From: Spirulina subsalsa FACHB-351
GTDB taxonomy: Bacteria > Cyanobacteriota > Cyanobacteriia > Cyanobacteriales > Spirulinaceae
Reading direction: 5' to 3'
DNA length: 44,965 nt
Assembly: GCF_026130165.1 (NCBI RefSeq)
Contig: NZ_JAIHOM010000035.1
Span: 1 to 44,965 of the forward strand
The translations under genes were made by a program, and so were the position numbers. A model generated the notes under the pieces. That model did not search any database, was not told the origin of the DNA, and saw nothing but the letters and a program-made list of their open reading frames with translations. How positions within the stretch are numbered: position 1 is the first letter of the stretch; each line of letters opens with the position of its first letter. Positions 42,924 to 44,965 of the stretch are shown piece by piece.

Positions 42924-43274
42924 ATGACAGACTTTTCTAGCCCTCCATTTGTTCTACTATTTTTTGGTTTATTTGTAGGAATTGTGTGTGGTTTTGCCTT
43001 TTTTCAAGGGTTAAAACAATTATTAAAAAAATGGTCAAAAACTCGCTCGACCAAAATTTTAGATCAACTGCGAGGCATCCCCCTTTTTTTACCATTTTTG
43101 GGTGTTGTTGGAGGAGTTTGTCTTTTTTTAGCAACCAGTTTACAAGTGTTAGCGATTAGCCCCAAAACAGCCTACATTATCGCAACTCCCCTGAGTATAG
43201 GAATGGGAACTTTAGTCTGGCTGCAATTAATGCGACAGGTGAATCAATTAGAGCGCAAAAGTAAATCTAGTTAG
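42924..43274 (+). CDS. Hypothetical membrane protein
   Basis: 116 residues with three hydrophobic helices (about 9-30, 51-70, 80-100) and basic loops (KQLLKKWSKTRSTK). The C terminus is charged (NQLERKSKSS). I do not recognise the family. Divergent from the efflux operon, it may share its regulatory gap. Its TAG stop is the first three bases of a dispersed terminal repeat, so the natural C terminus may once have been different. Confidence 0.65.
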   Translation: MTDFSSPPFVLLFFGLFVGIVCGFAFFQGLKQLLKKWSKTRSTKILDQLRGIPLFLPFLGVVGGVCLFLATSLQVLAISPKTAYIIATPLSIGMGTLVWLQLMRQVNQLERKSKSS

Positions 43275-43288
43275 AGCTTGCTGAATAA
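43272..43288 (+). repeat. Dispersed terminal repeat TAGAGCTTGCTGAATAA at a stop codon
   Basis: One base differs from the TAGGGCTTGCTGAATAA consensus. Its TAG is the in-frame stop of the upstream membrane protein gene. The left long direct repeat (43289) starts immediately after it. Confidence 0.7.
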
Positions 43289-43409
43289 GCCTGTAGGTTG
43301 GGTGCAGCGGAGCGCGAAACCCAACAATATAATCCTAGCTCGTTTTGGGGCTTTAGACCTGCAAAAGGCGCGCTGAAGCGCAACAACGAACGTGATTAGA
43401 TTAATATAA
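43289..43409 (+). repeat. Left 121-bp direct repeat flanking brnTA
   Basis: The 121 bases are repeated at 43993-44113 with three mismatches. They include the GGTTGGGT...ACCCAAC palindrome near the start and GGCGCGCTGAAGCGC near the end. The repeat lies 15 bases before the BrnT start and probably carries its promoter region. Confidence 0.9.
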
Positions 43410-43424
43410 CAGCACAATAGCTTT

Positions 43425-43697
43425 ATGCAGTTTGACTGGGATGAAAACAAAGCAGAACGCAATCTATCGAAGCATAAAGTTTCATTTGAGGAAGCAAAAA
43501 CAGTTTTTGATGATCCTCTCTATGTTGACTTCTACGATCCAGATCACTCTGAGAATGAGGAGCGATACCTCATTGTTGGACAGTCAATTCGAGGGCGATT
43601 GTTGATTGTTTCCTACACTGAAAAAGGGGATTCAATTCGCCTTATCAGCGCAAGAGAGGTCACACGAACTGAACGAGAAGCTTATGAAAAGGGATAA
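43425..43697 (+). CDS. brnT: BrnT-family toxin
   Basis: 90 residues. FDWDENKAERNLSKHKVSFE followed by EAKTVFDDP is the signature of the BrnT (DUF497) family, small RelE-fold ribonucleases that inhibit translation. The C-terminal RLISAREVTRTEREAYE is also typical. The toxin is encoded first and its 3' end overlaps the antitoxin by up to 14 bases, the usual brnT-brnA order. Both genes lie between near-identical 121-bp direct repeats. Confidence 0.9.
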   Translation: MQFDWDENKAERNLSKHKVSFEEAKTVFDDPLYVDFYDPDHSENEERYLIVGQSIRGRLLIVSYTEKGDSIRLISAREVTRTEREAYEKG

Positions 43698-43947
43698 GTC
43701 AGAAATGGAAGATGATCTACGGACTGAATACGACTTGAAGAGCCTGAGAGTCAGAAGATTAGGATCAGGACGAAAGAGTTTTGGCACAACAACAGTGCGT
43801 CTAGATCCGGATGTTGCTGAGATGTTTCCCAGTGCCGATGCAGTGAATGAAGCTCTGCGTTTTTTAATTAGGGTGACGCAGCAGAACCAAGCACTTGCTC
43901 CTCAGACGCAAGCTAACAGGGCGTTGGAGCAGACCGATGAGAGGTAA
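43684..43947 (+). CDS. brnA: BrnA-like antitoxin
   Basis: 87 residues from ATG 43684, which overlaps the BrnT stop by 14 bases; ATG 43705 (MEDDLRTEYD) is an alternative. TTTVRLDPDVAEMFPSADAV followed by NEALRFLIRV looks like a ribbon-helix-helix DNA-binding unit, as in BrnA, which binds BrnT and represses the operon. The position of that unit in the centre and C-terminal half, and a Gln-rich tail after it, fit the family. The frame stays open upstream into brnT but that part is not antitoxin. Confidence 0.8.
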   Translation: MKRDKSEMEDDLRTEYDLKSLRVRRLGSGRKSFGTTTVRLDPDVAEMFPSADAVNEALRFLIRVTQQNQALAPQTQANRALEQTDER

Positions 43948-43992
43948 TCAGAGGGCGTTAAAGGCTTGTTCGTAAGCTTCTACCAAAGTGGG

Positions 43993-44113
43993 GCCTGTAG
44001 GTTGGGTGCAGCGGAGCGCGAAACCCAACAATATAATCCTAGCTGGTTTTGGGGCTTTAGACCTACAAAAGGCGCGCTGAAGCGCAACAACGAACCTGAT
44101 TAGATTAATATAA
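43993..44113 (+). repeat. Right 121-bp direct repeat flanking brnTA
   Basis: This copy differs from 43289-43409 at three positions (AGCTGG for AGCTCG, ACCTACAA for ACCTGCAA, GAACCTG for GAACGTG). The unit spacing is 704 bp. Confidence 0.9.
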
Positions 44114-44148
44114 AACACCGAAACTGGTGGGGCAAAAACAGTTATTTC

Positions 44149-44965
44149 CTAATTTCCAAAAAACAAGGACACATTAGAACTCATCACCCCAAACCTAGTT
44201 TGACTCCCAGCCTTCACCGGAGTAAATACTACCTGCCAGACCGAATTTCCCTTTTCTATGTAATATACACCGTCCTGTTTAAAATCATTGGAAACCTCTT
44301 TCTCAACAAAATTTCTGGCTTTTAAACGAGCAATCACCCGTTGTTGAAAAGCCTCTGGGGAAAGACTGCTTGACTCCGGCAAACGTCCCCTTAAGGTTTG
44401 CCCAGACCCTAAACTAGGGTCTACTAAATCAGACTCTTGGAAACTTTCCAAACTTAATTCCTGTTGCAACGCCAGAAAAATCTGTTCAAATTCGCTTTCT
44501 TCTGGGGAGAGATTTTCTAAATTTCTTAAACGGGCGAGTTCTGTCTCTGCAATGGGTTGAGACAGGAGCAAAATCACGGTTTTATCTTCAATCTTCAGTA
44601 AATGTAAAAAACGCGCCTGACTATTGCCCTTTGACACCTGATAAATTTCCACCATGCCCGAACTTTGGGGCATTTTTTGCGGTTCATTAAAGCCCGCTTT
44701 GGTAATGTTTTTTTGATACCAGTTCGCCACGTTTTCCAGTGGGTCTGAGGTGTGAAATGCCCCTTGTTCAAATTCTGCTGAGAGGAGATTTAAAGCGCCC
44801 CGTTGACAGGGGAAACTGTCACAATAGTTGGGAAAGTTAGCAAAGGGATCTCGTTCATCCAACCCTTGAGCATTATTGCTGTTCTCCGTTTGTGTTCCTC
44901 CGGGGGGACTGGGGGAAGGAGTGGGGGTGATTTGGGGAGTGGGAGAGGGACTGGGGGACGGGGTG
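44149..44965 (-). CDS. Hypothetical protein with Pro/Ser/Thr-rich linker (5' part beyond right edge)
   Basis: The minus-strand frame is open from the window edge to its stop at 44149, so the apparent TTG start at 44862 is not needed. The visible N-terminal part is a low-complexity linker (PSPSPSPTPQITPTPSPSPP). The C-terminal 235 residues form a soluble domain with DPFANFPNYCDSFPCQRGAL and two sections that each begin with an SPEE or SPEAFQ helix and end in strands (SQARFLHLLKI; SVWQVVFTPV), perhaps a duplicated fold. I do not recognise a family. The linker suggests an exported or membrane-anchored protein. Confidence 0.7.
   Translation of the reverse strand, partial: TPSPSPSPTPQITPTPSPSPPGGTQTENSNNAQGLDERDPFANFPNYCDSFPCQRGALNLLSAEFEQGAFHTSDPLENVANWYQKNITKAGFNEPQKMPQSSGMVEIYQVSKGNSQARFLHLLKIEDKTVILLLSQPIAETELARLRNLENLSPEESEFEQIFLALQQELSLESFQESDLVDPSLGSGQTLRGRLPESSSLSPEAFQQRVIARLKARNFVEKEVSNDFKQDGVYYIEKGNSVWQVVFTPVKAGSQTRFGVMSSNVSLFFGN

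Noticed and set aside
44149-44862. Complete 237-residue gene with TTG start
   Set aside because: The frame stays open to the right window edge and encodes a Pro/Ser/Thr-rich linker upstream of the TTG, so the gene continues outside the window.

Overview
The window is chromosomal DNA from a cyanobacterium. The evidence is the 38-residue photosystem II gene psbI, a Tab2/Atab2 photosystem translation factor, several families known mainly from cyanobacteria (DUF1825, DUF3086, DUF3119, DUF3769), and many copies of the HIP1 octamer GCGATCGC. Heptanucleotide tandem repeats and the GGTTGGGT...ACCCAAC palindrome, both common between cyanobacterial genes, also occur. The abundance of dispersed repeats would suit a filamentous lineage, but that is inference. 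I saw no rRNA, tRNA or CRISPR array.

Layout. 1-9.1 kb: housekeeping-type genes (MntP-like exporter, a LysM/SleB-type wall hydrolase, an M16 peptidase, a CocE-type hydrolase, a receiver-only response regulator, DUF3119) interleaved with IS200/IS605 debris: a TnpB tail at the left edge, a solo right end near 2.7 kb, a truncated TnpB at 6.3 kb and one full-length TnpB element at 7.7-9.05 kb. 9.1-17.6 kb: a DUF3086 gene, then an accessory island with a small helical protein next to an nSTAND-type ATPase with pentapeptide repeats, a VapBC toxin-antitoxin pair, a subtilase without a signal peptide, and another TnpB right-end relic. 17.6-27.6 kb: ComEA-like and TM2/SHOCT genes, DUF1825, a class A penicillin-binding protein, tyrS-pyrF plus a secreted protein, plsY, and a PMCA-type calcium ATPase.

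27.7-37.3 kb: psbI, a compound hairpin, a large DUF3769 outer-membrane protein, a tab2-CYTH gene pair, a secreted protein, an HtrA-type protease, a decayed DUF4344 gene, a DUF202 membrane protein and a glutathione S-transferase-like gene. 37.3-45 kb: an RND efflux operon (adaptor and pump on the minus strand) with an adenylate cyclase relic at its end, a small membrane protein, a BrnT/BrnA toxin-antitoxin pair between two 121-bp direct repeats, and a protein that runs off the right edge.

The strongest unexplained signals are four. (1) The small protein at 10.77 kb and the nSTAND ATPase at 11.5 kb look like an effector/receptor pair, possibly linked by amyloid-type motifs. (2) The dispersed terminal repeat TAGGGCTTGCTGAATAA supplies the TAG stop codon of three unrelated genes. 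(3) TnpB right ends share a hairpin with compensatory base changes. (4) The BrnTA pair sits inside long direct repeats. All functions are assigned by reading motifs; no database search was run.
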